Shown here one piece after another: positions 20,985 through 29,348 of a DNA stretch of 36,459 nt (its first letter is position 1; every line of letters begins with the position of its first letter). The notes beneath the pieces were generated by a model. It did no database searches, was not told the origin of the DNA, and was given only the letters and a program-made list of their open reading frames with translations. A program made the position numbers and the translations under genes. The stretch is taken from positions 1 through 36,459 of the forward strand of contig CAKTXH010000016.1 of the NCBI GenBank assembly GCA_934630975.1. The letters are read 5' to 3'. This DNA comes from an uncultured Clostridia bacterium (lineage in GTDB: Bacteria > Bacillota > Clostridia > Christensenellales > Aristaeellaceae).

Positions 20985-21428
20985 ATGAACGCGTCGCAGT
21001 TTTATGTGATCGCGCGCCGTCTTCAGGATGCTTACGCCGCGCAGATGCGCCCGCTTTGCGAGGAAACCGGCATGGCGCAGACCGCAATCGACATTCTGCT
21101 GTTCCTGCACAACAACCCCGGGTACGATACCGCGCGCGATATCTGCACCTATCGCCAGCTCAAGCCCGCGCTGGTTTCGCTGTACATCGAGAATCTGGTG
21201 CAGCGCGGCTTTCTGGTGCGCGAGGGCGTGCCGGGGGATCGGCGCAAAAGTCGGCTGGTGCTGACGAAAGACGCCGCGCCGGTGGTGGAAAAGGGATTGG
21301 CGCGGCAGGCGGCGTTTTCCGCCCGGATGCTGGAGGGGCTTTCGCCCGAGCAGCTGGCGGCGGGGCAGCACTGCCTGAACGTCATCACGGAGAACATTCG
21401 AATCCTCAACGAGAAGGGACTGGAGTAA
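20985..21428 (+). CDS. MarR family transcriptional regulator
   Basis: 147 residues from ATG 20985, preferred because GGTGGAAGG lies just upstream; the longer frame starts at the predicted transcript start. Winged-helix architecture: helix 1 VIARRLQDAYAAQMRPLCEE, recognition region ARDICTYRQLKPALVSLYIE, and wing VREGVPGDRRKSRLVLT (the typical D-R-R-x-x motif). One base separates its stop from the MATE gene ATG, so regulator and pump are one operon. It probably represses the operon from the palindrome at 20936 and is released by the drug exported. Confidence 0.88.
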   Translation: MNASQFYVIARRLQDAYAAQMRPLCEETGMAQTAIDILLFLHNNPGYDTARDICTYRQLKPALVSLYIENLVQRGFLVREGVPGDRRKSRLVLTKDAAPVVEKGLARQAAFSARMLEGLSPEQLAAGQHCLNVITENIRILNEKGLE

Positions 21429-21429
21429 C

Positions 21430-22797
21430 ATGCAAACCAAAGATCAGGAATTTCTGGGCACGGAGCCGGTCGGCAAACTGCTGATGAAGCTGGCCATCCC
21501 GACGGTGATCGCGCAGCTGGTCAACATGCTCTATAACATCGTAGACCGCATCTATATCGGCCACATTGCGGATATCGGCAGCCTCGCGCTGACCGGCGTG
21601 GGCGTGTGCATGCCGATTATCATGATCGTGACGGCGTTCGCGGCGCTGGTGGCTTCCGGCAGCGCGCCGCGGGCTTCCATCGCGATGGGCCGTGGCGACC
21701 GGGATACCGCCGAAAAGCTGCTGGGCGGCAGCTTTTCGCTGCAAATCGCGATTTCGCTGACGCTGACGGCGGTGCTGCTGCTGTTCGGCCACGACTTTCT
21801 GCTGGCCTTCGGCGCGAGCGAAAACACGATTGAATACGCGGACAGCTATCTGAATATCTACGCCTTCGGCACCCTGTTCGTGGAACTGACGCTCGGTATG
21901 AACGCCTTCATCACCGCGCAGGGCTTCGCAACCACCGGCATGCTGACCGTGCTTATCGGCGCGGTGTGCAACATCGTGCTCGATCCGATTCTCATCTTCG
22001 GCCTGAACATGGGCGTTCGCGGCGCGGCGCTCGCGACAGTGATTTCGCAGGGCGTTTCCTGCGTGTGGGTGGTCAGCTTCCTGATGGGCAAAAAGACGAG
22101 CCTGCGGCTCAAGACCCAGAACATGCGCATTGACATGAAGCTCCTTGGCCCGTGCATCGCGCTCGGCCTGTCCACGTTCATCATGCAGAGCACGGAGAGC
22201 ATCATTTCCGTCTGCTTCAACTCGTCTCTGCTCAAGTACGGCGGCGATATCGCCGTCGGCGCGATGACGATTCTGACCAGCGTGATGCAGTTCGCGATGC
22301 TCCCGCTGCAAGGGCTGGCGCAGGGCGCGCAGCCGATTTCCAGCTATAACTACGGCGCGAAAAACGCCGAGCGCGTCAAGCAGACGTTCTTCGCGCTGCT
22401 CAAGGCCAGCCTGACGTATTCCGTCATCCTCTGGGCCTGTATCATGCTTTTCCCGCAGGCGTTCGCGGGCATCTTCACGCCGGATGCGGAGCTGCTGGCC
22501 TTCACGGCTAAGGCGCTGCGCATTTACTGCGGCGTGCTGTTCATCTTCGGCATCCAGATTTCCTGCCAGATGACGTTCGTTTCCATCGGCAACGCGCCGT
22601 GCTCGATCATTGTGGCGATTCTGCGCAAGTTCGTGCTGCTGATTCCGCTGATCTTCATTCTGCCGCATATCCTGCCGGATCCGACGATGGCCGTCTATAC
22701 CGCCGAGCCTGTCGCCGATACGCTGGCCGTGATCTTTACGATGGTGATGTTCGGCACGCAGTTTAAAAAAGCGCTCAAGAAGCTGGAAGAGGCGTAA
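21430..22797 (+). CDS. MATE family efflux transporter (first)
   Basis: 455 residues, about twelve membrane helices in two related halves. Typical MATE features: N-terminal PVGKLLMKLAIPTVIAQLVN, NMLYNIVDRIYIGHI, the first-half RASIAMGRGD segment, and second-half QGAQPISSYNYGAKNAERVK. The family exports cationic drugs or metabolites by Na+ or H+ exchange. The start follows the marR stop by one base. The gene ends in a small hairpin around its stop codon and then a bidirectional terminator. Substrate unknown. Confidence 0.93.
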   Translation: MQTKDQEFLGTEPVGKLLMKLAIPTVIAQLVNMLYNIVDRIYIGHIADIGSLALTGVGVCMPIIMIVTAFAALVASGSAPRASIAMGRGDRDTAEKLLGGSFSLQIAISLTLTAVLLLFGHDFLLAFGASENTIEYADSYLNIYAFGTLFVELTLGMNAFITAQGFATTGMLTVLIGAVCNIVLDPILIFGLNMGVRGAALATVISQGVSCVWVVSFLMGKKTSLRLKTQNMRIDMKLLGPCIALGLSTFIMQSTESIISVCFNSSLLKYGGDIAVGAMTILTSVMQFAMLPLQGLAQGAQPISSYNYGAKNAERVKQTFFALLKASLTYSVILWACIMLFPQAFAGIFTPDAELLAFTAKALRIYCGVLFIFGIQISCQMTFVSIGNAPCSIIVAILRKFVLLIPLIFILPHILPDPTMAVYTAEPVADTLAVIFTMVMFGTQFKKALKKLEEA

Positions 22798-22806
22798 GCG
22801 CCTATC

Positions 22807-22836
22807 AAAAAAAGCGGGGTTAAACCCGCTTTTTTT
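22807..22836. terminator. Bidirectional terminator between convergent MATE genes
   Basis: Seven A, GCGGG, loop, CCCGC, seven T (22807-22836): perfectly symmetrical, so it serves both strands. Confidence 0.9.
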
Positions 22837-22847
22837 GATGTCCGCCT

Positions 22848-24188
22848 TTAGGCGTAATGATAGGCTTCCCGCTTTTTGTAAATCATCCACAGCGAAAGCA
22901 CGCAGGCCAGCCCCTCGGCCACGATCGTCGCGAACCAGATGCCGTTTACGCCGACCAGCGCGGGCAGGAGCAGCACACAGACCGCCTGAAACACCAGCGT
23001 GCGCGCGAACGAAATGACCGCGGAAATCAGACCGTTGTTCAGCGCGGTGAAGAAGCTGGAGGCGAAAATGTTGAGGCCGGAGAGCAGGAAGGAGAACGAG
23101 AAGATGGAGAACGCGTGGCGCGTCAGCGCGTACAGCCCTTCGTCGTAACCGACGAAAATCTTCGCCAGCGGCGCGGCCAGACCGAGCGCCAGCGCCGTCA
23201 GCGCCACGCCGGTGATCCCCATGAGCGTCAGGCTCTTTTTCAGCATGTTTTTCAGCTCGCCGTGGTTGCCCGCGCCGTAGTGATAGCTGATAATCGGCGC
23301 GCTGCCGATGCTGTAACCGATGGCCGTGCCGATAAAAATGAGCTGCACGTACATCAGCACGCCGTAGGCGGAAACGCCGTCCTCGCCCAGCAGGCGCAGA
23401 AGCTGCATGTTGTAGAGCATGGAGACGAAGGACGTGGAGATATTGCTCATGAACTCGGAAGAGCCGTTCGCGCAGGCTTGAAGAATCGGGCGCGCCTCAA
23501 ATTTGAAGGGGACGAAGTGCAGCGGCAGGTCTTGGCGGCGGAGGATATACACCGCCGGGATAACGCCGCCGACGCACTGGCCGATGCCCGTCGCCAGCGC
23601 CGCGCCCGCCAATCCCCAGCGGAAGGCCGCGATGAACAGTGCGTCGAGCACCATGTTTGTCACGCCCGCCGCGACGACGACCATCAGCCCCACGCGCGGC
23701 CGCTCGGCCACGACGAGGAAGCTCTGGAACACATTTTGCAGCATAAACGCCGTCGTGAACGCGATGGTGATCCGGCCATAGAGCACGCAGTCCGCCATGA
23801 TGCTTTCGCTTGCGCCCATCAGCCGGGCAATCGGGCGGATGAATGCGACGCCCAGCACGGTCAACGTCAGGCCGACGACGATGACAAAGCCGATCATCAT
23901 CGTGAAAATGCGATTGGCTTTTTCCCTGTGGCCGCAGCCCATCTCCTTGGCGACGAGCGCGCTGCCGCCCGTGCCGATCATGAAGCCCATGCCGCCGAGC
24001 ACCATGATGAACGGCATGATGAAGTTCAGCGCTGCAAACGACGTTTTGCCGACATAGTTGGAAACGAAGAACCCATCCACCACGCCGTAAATCGACGTGA
24101 AAATCATCATGACGATGGAAGGCGCGACGAAGCGCAGCAGCCGCGGATAGGTAAAGTGATCGGAAAGCTGAATCGGGGTTTTATTCAT
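22848..24188 (-). CDS. MATE family efflux transporter (second)
   Basis: 446 residues from ATG 24188, overlapping the marR gene by 8 bases. About twelve helices; FTYPRLLRFVAPSIVMMIFT start, YGVVDGFFVSNYVG, GTGGSALVAKEMG and the second-half AIGYSIGSAPIISYHYGAGN are MATE signatures. It is only distantly similar to the MATE protein encoded convergently at 21430, so this is not a tandem duplication. The stop codon lies in the loop of a CGCC/GGCG hairpin (22843-22854). Likely drug or metabolite export under the MarR regulator. Confidence 0.93.
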   Translation of the reverse strand: MNKTPIQLSDHFTYPRLLRFVAPSIVMMIFTSIYGVVDGFFVSNYVGKTSFAALNFIMPFIMVLGGMGFMIGTGGSALVAKEMGCGHREKANRIFTMMIGFVIVVGLTLTVLGVAFIRPIARLMGASESIMADCVLYGRITIAFTTAFMLQNVFQSFLVVAERPRVGLMVVVAAGVTNMVLDALFIAAFRWGLAGAALATGIGQCVGGVIPAVYILRRQDLPLHFVPFKFEARPILQACANGSSEFMSNISTSFVSMLYNMQLLRLLGEDGVSAYGVLMYVQLIFIGTAIGYSIGSAPIISYHYGAGNHGELKNMLKKSLTLMGITGVALTALALGLAAPLAKIFVGYDEGLYALTRHAFSIFSFSFLLSGLNIFASSFFTALNNGLISAVISFARTLVFQAVCVLLLPALVGVNGIWFATIVAEGLACVLSLWMIYKKREAYHYA

Positions 24189-24645
24189 GGGTTTTCTCCT
24201 TGTCGATGGCGCTGAAATGGAAGGTGAGCGCGTCGTTGTAGCGGTGCATGAGGGTCAAAAGCTGGGTCTGCTCTTCGCCGGAAAGGTCGAGCAGCGCCTT
24301 TTGCTCGCCTTCGATGACGAAATCGACGGTTTTCTCCGCCAGCTTCACGCCCGCGTCTGTCAGGCAGATGGGCCTGCCGCCGCGCCCGCGCCCGCCGGAA
24401 AGCGTGAGCAGCCCTTCCTGCTCCAGCTTTTTGAGCGCGGAATTGACCGTCTGCTTGGGGTAGCCCAATATGGCGCACATGTCGCTCTGCGTGACGGGCG
24501 ATTCCTCCACGCGTAAGGTGTAGAGAATCCAGAAGGTGCTTTCCGTCATGCCCATGCGGACGCTCAGGTCGCGATAGATGGCGGTGTTTTCCTTGTACAC
24601 ATGGTTGTATTCGGAAAGCTGCCTTTCCGCACCGATGTTTTTCAT
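24181..24645 (-). CDS. MarR family transcriptional regulator (second)
   Basis: 154 residues from ATG 24645 behind GAGGTGA. Winged helix with TESTFWILYTLRVEE, recognition segment VTQSDMCAILGYPKQTVNSA and a glycine/arginine wing (SGGRGRGGRPICLT). Unrelated in detail to the first MarR protein. It overlaps the MATE gene, and its promoter holds two nearly identical palindromes, one inside the spacer and one just after the start site, so autorepression is very likely. Confidence 0.9.
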   Translation of the reverse strand: MKNIGAERQLSEYNHVYKENTAIYRDLSVRMGMTESTFWILYTLRVEESPVTQSDMCAILGYPKQTVNSALKKLEQEGLLTLSGGRGRGGRPICLTDAGVKLAEKTVDFVIEGEQKALLDLSGEEQTQLLTLMHRYNDALTFHFSAIDKEKTHE

Positions 24646-24664
24646 GCCTTCACCTCGAAAAATG

Positions 24665-24720
24665 TCCGATATCGGATTTTAAACGAAGACGATTATAGTC
24701 CGATTTCGGATATTTGTCAA
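24665..24720 (-). promoter_or_regulatory. Promoter with two MarR-type operators
   Basis: Minus strand: -35 TTGACA (24715-24720), 17-base spacer, -10 TATAAT (24692-24697), both full consensus. Palindromes: TCCGA-AA-TCGGA (24699-24710, in the spacer) and TCCGATATCGGA (24665-24676, about ten bases after the start site). Confidence 0.88.
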
Positions 24721-24735
24721 GCACGCCGAGCGGAT

Positions 24736-24766
24736 AAAAAAAGAGCGGACGCGCACGCGCGTCCGC
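24736..24766 (-). terminator. Terminator of the UvrA-like gene
   Basis: Minus strand: GCGGACGCGC, two-base loop, GCGCGTCCGC, then TCTTTTTTT. Perfect 10-bp stem (24745-24766). Confidence 0.88.
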
Positions 24767-24785
24767 AGCGAGAAGTCCAGAAACC

Positions 24786-27311
24786 TCAGGTTTCTGGCAA
24801 GGTTTGGGGCAGCGCCCCAACATTCCTGATAAATTTCCCCGTCACGCTTTCCCGGCAGGCGGCGACCTCATCCACCGTGCCCTGGCAGACGATTCTTCCG
24901 CCCTGATCGCCGCCGCCGGGGCCCATATCCACGATGTAATCCGCCGCGCGGATCACGTCCAGATCGTGCTCGATGACGACGACGGTTGCGCCGCTGGCAA
25001 TCAGCGTTTCAAAGACGGTCAGCAGGGTCTGCACGTCCGAGGGATGCAGGCCGATGGTCGGCTCGTCGAACACGAAGACGGAATCATCCTGCGCGCGCCC
25101 CATCTCGCTGGCCAGCTTGAGCCGCTGCGCCTCGCCGCCGGAGAGGCTGGGCGTTTCTTCGCCGAGGGTCAGATAGCCAAGCCCGAGCGCTTGCAGAACG
25201 GAGAGCCGCTGAGAAACGAGCTTCATCTCCTTGCAGGCTTCCAGCGCGCTCGTCACGTCCATATCCATCAATTCGGGCAGAGTGTGCGCCGCGCCGCGCT
25301 TATCGACGTGATGGATGGCGCCCGCTTCGCGGCTGTAACGCGAGCCGCGGCACTGGGGGCAGGGAATATCCACGTCGGGCAGAAACTGCACGTCCAGACT
25401 GATTTCGCCCGTGCCGTCGCACATCGGGCAGCGGAGCCTGCCGGTGTTATAGGAGAAATCGCCCGCTTTATAGCCCAGCCGCTTTGCGTCCGGTGTGCGC
25501 GCGAAGATCTTGCGCAGTTCGTCATGCACGTTGGCGTAGGTCGCGACGGTGGAGCGCACGTTGATGCCGATGGGCGTTGCGTCGATGAGCTTAACCTGCC
25601 GGATTCCGTCGCAGGTCAACGCGCGGACGTGCGCGGGCAGCCTGCTTCCGTTTGCCCTGGCCGCCAGCGCGGGGACGAGGCTTTCCAGAACCAGCGTCGT
25701 CTTGCCCGAGCCGGAAACGCCCGTCACCACCGTCAGCCGCCCTTTGGGGATATCCACGGAAAGCGGCTTGACGGTGTGAATCGCGTCGGTTTCCATGTGG
25801 ATGCGCCCGACGTCGAAGAGGTGTTCTTTGGAGACGCGGGTTCTGCCGTGCGCATTGGCTTTGCCGGAAAGGAACGGCCCGATTTGGGAATCGGGGTTTC
25901 GCATGATTTCGGCAATTGTGCCCTGCGCGATGACATGGCCGCCGTTTGCGCCCGCCTGCGGCCCCATTTCGATCATGGAATCCGCCTGCGCGAGAATCTG
26001 CGTGTCGTGATCGACGAGGATGACGGAGTTGCCGTCGGCAATCAGGTCGCGCATCACCCCGGTCAGGCCGACGATGTTCGCCGGGTGCAGACCGATGGAA
26101 GGCTCGTCGAGCACGTAGAGCACGCCTGTCGTGCGGTTGCGGACGGCGCGGGCGAGCTGCATGCGCTGGCGTTCGCCGGTGGAGAGGGTCGCGGCGGCGC
26201 GGTCGAGGGTCAGATACCCCAGCCCGAGATCCATCAGCCGCGCGGCGGCGGTTTCAAACGATTCGCAGATGCTTTTCGCCATCGGGCGCATGGTTTCCGG
26301 CAGGCTTTCCGGCACGCCGCGCACCCACGAAACCAGATCCGAAAGCGTCATGCGGCAGACCTCGTCGAGCGAAAGGCCGCGCAGTTTCGGCGCGCGGGCC
26401 TTTTCGCTCAGGCGCGAGCCGCCGCAAGCTGGGCAGGTATCCTGCCGCAGGAATTTTTCCACGCGCTTCATGCCGGTTTCGTCCTTGACCTTGGCGAGCG
26501 CGTTTTCCACCGTGCGCACGGCGCTGTAATAGGTGAAATCCAGCTCGCCCGCCTGATTGGAGCCTTTGGCGTGGTAGAAGATATGCTTCTTTTCCGCCGG
26601 GCCGTCGTAGACGATCTCTTTTTCTTTGTTCGTCAGGTCGCGGAAAGGTACGTCCGTGCGCACGCCCATCTCGCGGCAAACGTCCGTCATCAGCGACCAC
26701 ATCAGCGAATTCCACGGCGCAACCGCGCCTTCGTCAATCGTCAGCGATTCATCCGGCACGAGCGTCGCGCGGTCTACGGTGCGCACCATGCCCGTGCCGT
26801 CGCAGGCGCGGCATGCGCCCTGACTGTTGAAGGCCAGCTCCTCCGCGCTGGGCGCATAGAAGGTTTCGCCGCAGACGGGGCAGGTCAGCGCGTGCCCGGC
26901 GGCGACGGCGAGCGTCGGCTCGAGGTAGTGGCCGTTCGGGCAGCGGTGGCGCGCAAGGCGGGAGAACATCAGCCGAAGGCTGTTGAGCAGTTCCGTGCCC
27001 GTGCCGAACGTGCTGCGGATGCCGGGCACGCCGGGGCGCTGATGCAGCGCCAGCGCGGCGGGCACGTAGAGCACTTCGTCCACGTCGGCCTTGGGCGCCT
27101 GGGTCATCCGCCGACGGGTGTAGGTGGAAAGCGCATCCAAATAGCGCCGCGAACCTTCGGCGTAGAGCACGCCCAGCGCCAGCGAGGATTTGCCCGAGCC
27201 GGAAACGCCCGCGACGGCGACGACCTGATGCAGCGGCACATCGACGCTGACGTTTTTCAGGTTGTGGACGCGCGCGCCGCGGATTTCAATATGATCAATG
27301 GAAGACGACAT
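24786..27311 (-). CDS. uvrA: UvrA-like ABC ATPase, class II (UvrA2)
   Basis: 841 residues from ATG 27311 (GGAGG nine bases upstream). Two UvrA-type ABC modules: Walker A VAGVSGSGKSSLALGVLYAE (about 33-52) and VTGVSGSGKTTLVLESLVPA, signature motifs LSTGERQRMQLARAV and LSGGEAQRLKLASEM, and Walker B YVLDEPSIGLHP and VFDEPTIGLHP. Zinc modules CPVCG...CRACDGTG, CPACGGSR and CPMCDGTG...CPQCRGSR are present. It is about 100 residues shorter than canonical UvrA because the UvrB-binding domain in the first module is missing, the mark of class II proteins tied to resistance to DNA-binding drugs instead of standard excision repair. The neighbours are drug efflux genes. Confidence 0.9.
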   Translation of the reverse strand: MSSSIDHIEIRGARVHNLKNVSVDVPLHQVVAVAGVSGSGKSSLALGVLYAEGSRRYLDALSTYTRRRMTQAPKADVDEVLYVPAALALHQRPGVPGIRSTFGTGTELLNSLRLMFSRLARHRCPNGHYLEPTLAVAAGHALTCPVCGETFYAPSAEELAFNSQGACRACDGTGMVRTVDRATLVPDESLTIDEGAVAPWNSLMWSLMTDVCREMGVRTDVPFRDLTNKEKEIVYDGPAEKKHIFYHAKGSNQAGELDFTYYSAVRTVENALAKVKDETGMKRVEKFLRQDTCPACGGSRLSEKARAPKLRGLSLDEVCRMTLSDLVSWVRGVPESLPETMRPMAKSICESFETAAARLMDLGLGYLTLDRAAATLSTGERQRMQLARAVRNRTTGVLYVLDEPSIGLHPANIVGLTGVMRDLIADGNSVILVDHDTQILAQADSMIEMGPQAGANGGHVIAQGTIAEIMRNPDSQIGPFLSGKANAHGRTRVSKEHLFDVGRIHMETDAIHTVKPLSVDIPKGRLTVVTGVSGSGKTTLVLESLVPALAARANGSRLPAHVRALTCDGIRQVKLIDATPIGINVRSTVATYANVHDELRKIFARTPDAKRLGYKAGDFSYNTGRLRCPMCDGTGEISLDVQFLPDVDIPCPQCRGSRYSREAGAIHHVDKRGAAHTLPELMDMDVTSALEACKEMKLVSQRLSVLQALGLGYLTLGEETPSLSGGEAQRLKLASEMGRAQDDSVFVFDEPTIGLHPSDVQTLLTVFETLIASGATVVVIEHDLDVIRAADYIVDMGPGGGDQGGRIVCQGTVDEVAACRESVTGKFIRNVGALPQTLPET

Positions 27312-27332
27312 GCTTTTTTTCCTCCGAATACA

Positions 27333-27490
27333 GACTATACGCAGTATAGCCAGCTTGTTGACACAAGCAAATCTAGCTTGAATAGCAAAATTAAGAATTC
27401 AGCTATTCTTTCATTTGCGGAAAGGGCTATTCTCCCCCTTCGGGGGGGAGAATAGCTTTTTGTCTACGGTCTGACTATACTCAGTATAGC
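27333..27490 (+). mobile_element. Palindrome-flanked 122-bp repeat element, copy 2
   Basis: Core 27351-27472 is about 90 percent identical to 8601-8723, with the same first (CAGCTTGTTGACA) and last (GTCTAC-purine-GTCT) bases. It lies between two 18-bp direct repeats, 27333-27350 and 27473-27490, which differ at one base and are each palindromic (CTATAC-nnn-GTATAG). The internal hairpin has C5/G7 where copy 1 has C6/G6, still followed by T5. It is inserted upstream of the UvrA-like gene. Confidence 0.75.
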
Positions 27491-27502
27491 ATAGGCGGGC
27501 AA
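27474..27502 (-). promoter_or_regulatory. Possible original promoter of the UvrA-like gene
   Basis: Minus strand: -35 TTGCCC (27497-27502), 17-base spacer, -10 TATAGT (27474-27479). The -10 lies in the right palindrome, so the repeat element now separates this promoter from the gene. Confidence 0.35.
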
Positions 27503-27505
27503 GCG

Positions 27506-27538
27506 AAAAAAACCCCCGATATCGCGTGATATCGGGGG
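27506..27538 (-). terminator. Terminator of the ABC export operon
   Basis: Minus strand: CCCCCGATATC, loop ACGC, GATATCGGGGG, then seven T. A perfect 11-bp stem 18 bases after the tetR-type gene. Confidence 0.9.
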
Positions 27539-27556
27539 ACTTTAACGCCGCGGCCG

Positions 27557-28147
27557 TTACGCCACCAGCTCTTTGCATGCGCCGACAACCAGCAGGTGCA
27601 GCGAGGGGAAGAAATCCGCGCCGATCTGGTTGATGTGCATGATGGACAGGTACAGAATCCGAATCGCGGCCAGCACGATTTCATCCGGCTGGGTGAAGTG
27701 GATTTCGGCGCGGTGGAGCATATCGAAAATGCCCTGCGCGGAGGAAAGATAGTGCATGCGCGCCTCCTTCTCCGGGATGAACTGCGCCAATTCCGGCAGG
27801 TCTTCGCACAGGAAGCGGATGATGCCCAGATTGTGGATGGTTTCAAACGCGGTATAGACCATATTGGCGGAGCGGCGCTTATCGTCTAAGCCTGCCGCCG
27901 CGTCGCGTTTCAGCGATTCATCCACCGCGGCGATGACCTGTGCTTCCCAATCGGCGGCGATTTCGAGGAACAGGTTCTCTTTGCTGTCGTAAAACTTGTA
28001 GAACGAGGATTTGGAAATCCCCGCGTCCGCCGTCAGCATATCCAGAGAGGTCTTTTTAAACCCGATGCTGACGGCGTATTTGCGCGCGCTTTCTTTCAGC
28101 TTTTCGCGGATGGCGTCGCGCTGCTTGGGGGAAAAGGGCTGCGCCAT
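27557..28147 (-). CDS. TetR/AcrR family transcriptional regulator
   Basis: 196 residues from ATG 28147 behind AAAGGAGG; the longer frame adds 14 codons without a ribosome site. N-terminal helix-turn-helix KTSLDMLTADAGISKSSFYK then FYDSKENLF (about residues 30-58) is typical; the C-terminal part is an all-helical ligand and dimer domain. It is the last gene of the ABC export operon. Two identical perfect inverted repeats at the operon promoter are its probable operators, making the operon autorepressed and inducible by an unknown ligand. Confidence 0.9.
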   Translation of the reverse strand: MAQPFSPKQRDAIREKLKESARKYAVSIGFKKTSLDMLTADAGISKSSFYKFYDSKENLFLEIAADWEAQVIAAVDESLKRDAAAGLDDKRRSANMVYTAFETIHNLGIIRFLCEDLPELAQFIPEKEARMHYLSSAQGIFDMLHRAEIHFTQPDEIVLAAIRILYLSIMHINQIGADFFPSLHLLVVGACKELVA

Positions 28148-28171
28148 GAGAGCGCCTCCTTTGTTTGAATC

Positions 28172-28257
28172 ATGGAGAACTGCACGCATTTAGGCCGCGT
28201 GCGCAGAACTTTCAAAGTTTGCAGACTTTGGCGGAAGTGCAGGCGGCCTCAGGCCGC
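28172..28257 (-). repeat. 3'-UTR motif, second occurrence
   Basis: Minus strand, directly after the adaptor stop: GCGGCC-TGA-GGCCGC (28243-28257), then the complement of GACTTTGGCGGAAGT (28224-28238) and the palindrome AACTTT-G-AAAGTT. The order resembles 8752-8821. No T-run. Confidence 0.35.
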
Positions 28258-29298
28258 TTATTTGGTGATGGTGACCGTGCCGTTCATGCCCGGCAGAAGG
28301 GCCTTGCCCGCAGGCACGGTGATGCGAACGTCGAAATAGGTCGCGTTCTGCTTCTTGGCGCCGACGGAGTAAATCTTGGTGACCGTGCCGAGGAAGGTTT
28401 CGCCGTCGAACGCGTCGAGCGTGTAGGTCAGCGTATCGCCGACGGAGATGCTGTTCAGGTCAAGCTCGTCAACTTCGGCGCTCAGCTCCAGCGTACTCAT
28501 ATTGGCCACTTCGCAGAGGAGCTGGCCGCGGTAAACCTGCGCGCCGGAAGCGGTGTTCATGGCGGTGATCACGCCGTCCTTGGAGGAGACGACGCTGCGG
28601 GAAGCGTCCTTGGCGCTCTGCGCATCCACCAGCTCGAAGAGCAGGTCGCCGACCTCCACCTTGTCGCCCGGCTTGACGTGCACGGCGGCGACGCGGCCGC
28701 TGCCTGCGTTCACGGCCGCATCATCATAACGGGTTACTTTGCCGCGGCCGACTTCGCTGTCGCTGGGCGTGGTGCTCTCGCGGTAGCAGCGGACGGTGTC
28801 GTTCACGTCAAAGCTGCCGGTGAGAATTTCCACGACGTAGTTCTTGCCGGAAACGCTGGTCACGATGCCGGTGCCCTTGTCGTTGTTGAGCTTGAGATAG
28901 AGCGTTTCGCCCGCGTGGATGTAGCGGTTTTCCGCGTCGTCATACGCCTGATCGGTGGAAGCGGCAACATACAGCGCGTTCTTCGGCTCGATGACGGCCA
29001 GCGCGCCGTAGTGGGCGGCCACGCCGCTCGCGTCGTCGCCGACCTCGGCGAACACGGCGGAAACCGTGCCGGCCTGCGTCGCGTAGACGGGGATGGTATC
29101 CAGCGTGAACAGGGTCTCGCCCGCGGAAACGCTGTCGCCCAGCTCCGCGTCAAACGGGAGCAGCGTACCGGCGAACGGCGCGGTGATCTTTTCGGTGTTC
29201 GGGGCGACGATCTTCGCGTCGGCCGTCGCGGCCAGCGCACAGGCGGCAGTCAGCGTGAGCGCGGCGGCAGCGGCCGCGGCAGACATCATTTTATTCAT
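28258..29298 (-). CDS. HlyD/MacA-type efflux adaptor (membrane fusion protein)
   Basis: 346 residues from ATG 29298, the start with proper spacing from AAAGGA; ATG 29304 is too close. A signal peptide or N-terminal anchor (about 1-24, AAAALTLTAACALA) is followed by lipoyl-like hairpin halves (ITAPFAGTLLPFDAELGDSV, SAGETLFTLDTIPVYATQAG) and beta-barrel segments (YRGQLLCEVANMSTLELSAE, VDELDLNSISVGDTLTYTLD) and a final LLPGMNGTVTITK. In Gram-positive MacAB-like systems such adaptors join the FtsX-type permease and ATPase, as here. Exported compound unknown. Confidence 0.85.
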   Translation of the reverse strand: MNKMMSAAAAAAALTLTAACALAATADAKIVAPNTEKITAPFAGTLLPFDAELGDSVSAGETLFTLDTIPVYATQAGTVSAVFAEVGDDASGVAAHYGALAVIEPKNALYVAASTDQAYDDAENRYIHAGETLYLKLNNDKGTGIVTSVSGKNYVVEILTGSFDVNDTVRCYRESTTPSDSEVGRGKVTRYDDAAVNAGSGRVAAVHVKPGDKVEVGDLLFELVDAQSAKDASRSVVSSKDGVITAMNTASGAQVYRGQLLCEVANMSTLELSAEVDELDLNSISVGDTLTYTLDAFDGETFLGTVTKIYSVGAKKQNATYFDVRITVPAGKALLPGMNGTVTITK

Positions 29299-29348
29299 AA
29301 TCATGTTCCTTTCTGTTGATTCGATATAAGGGGGCGGCTTCAGGCCGC

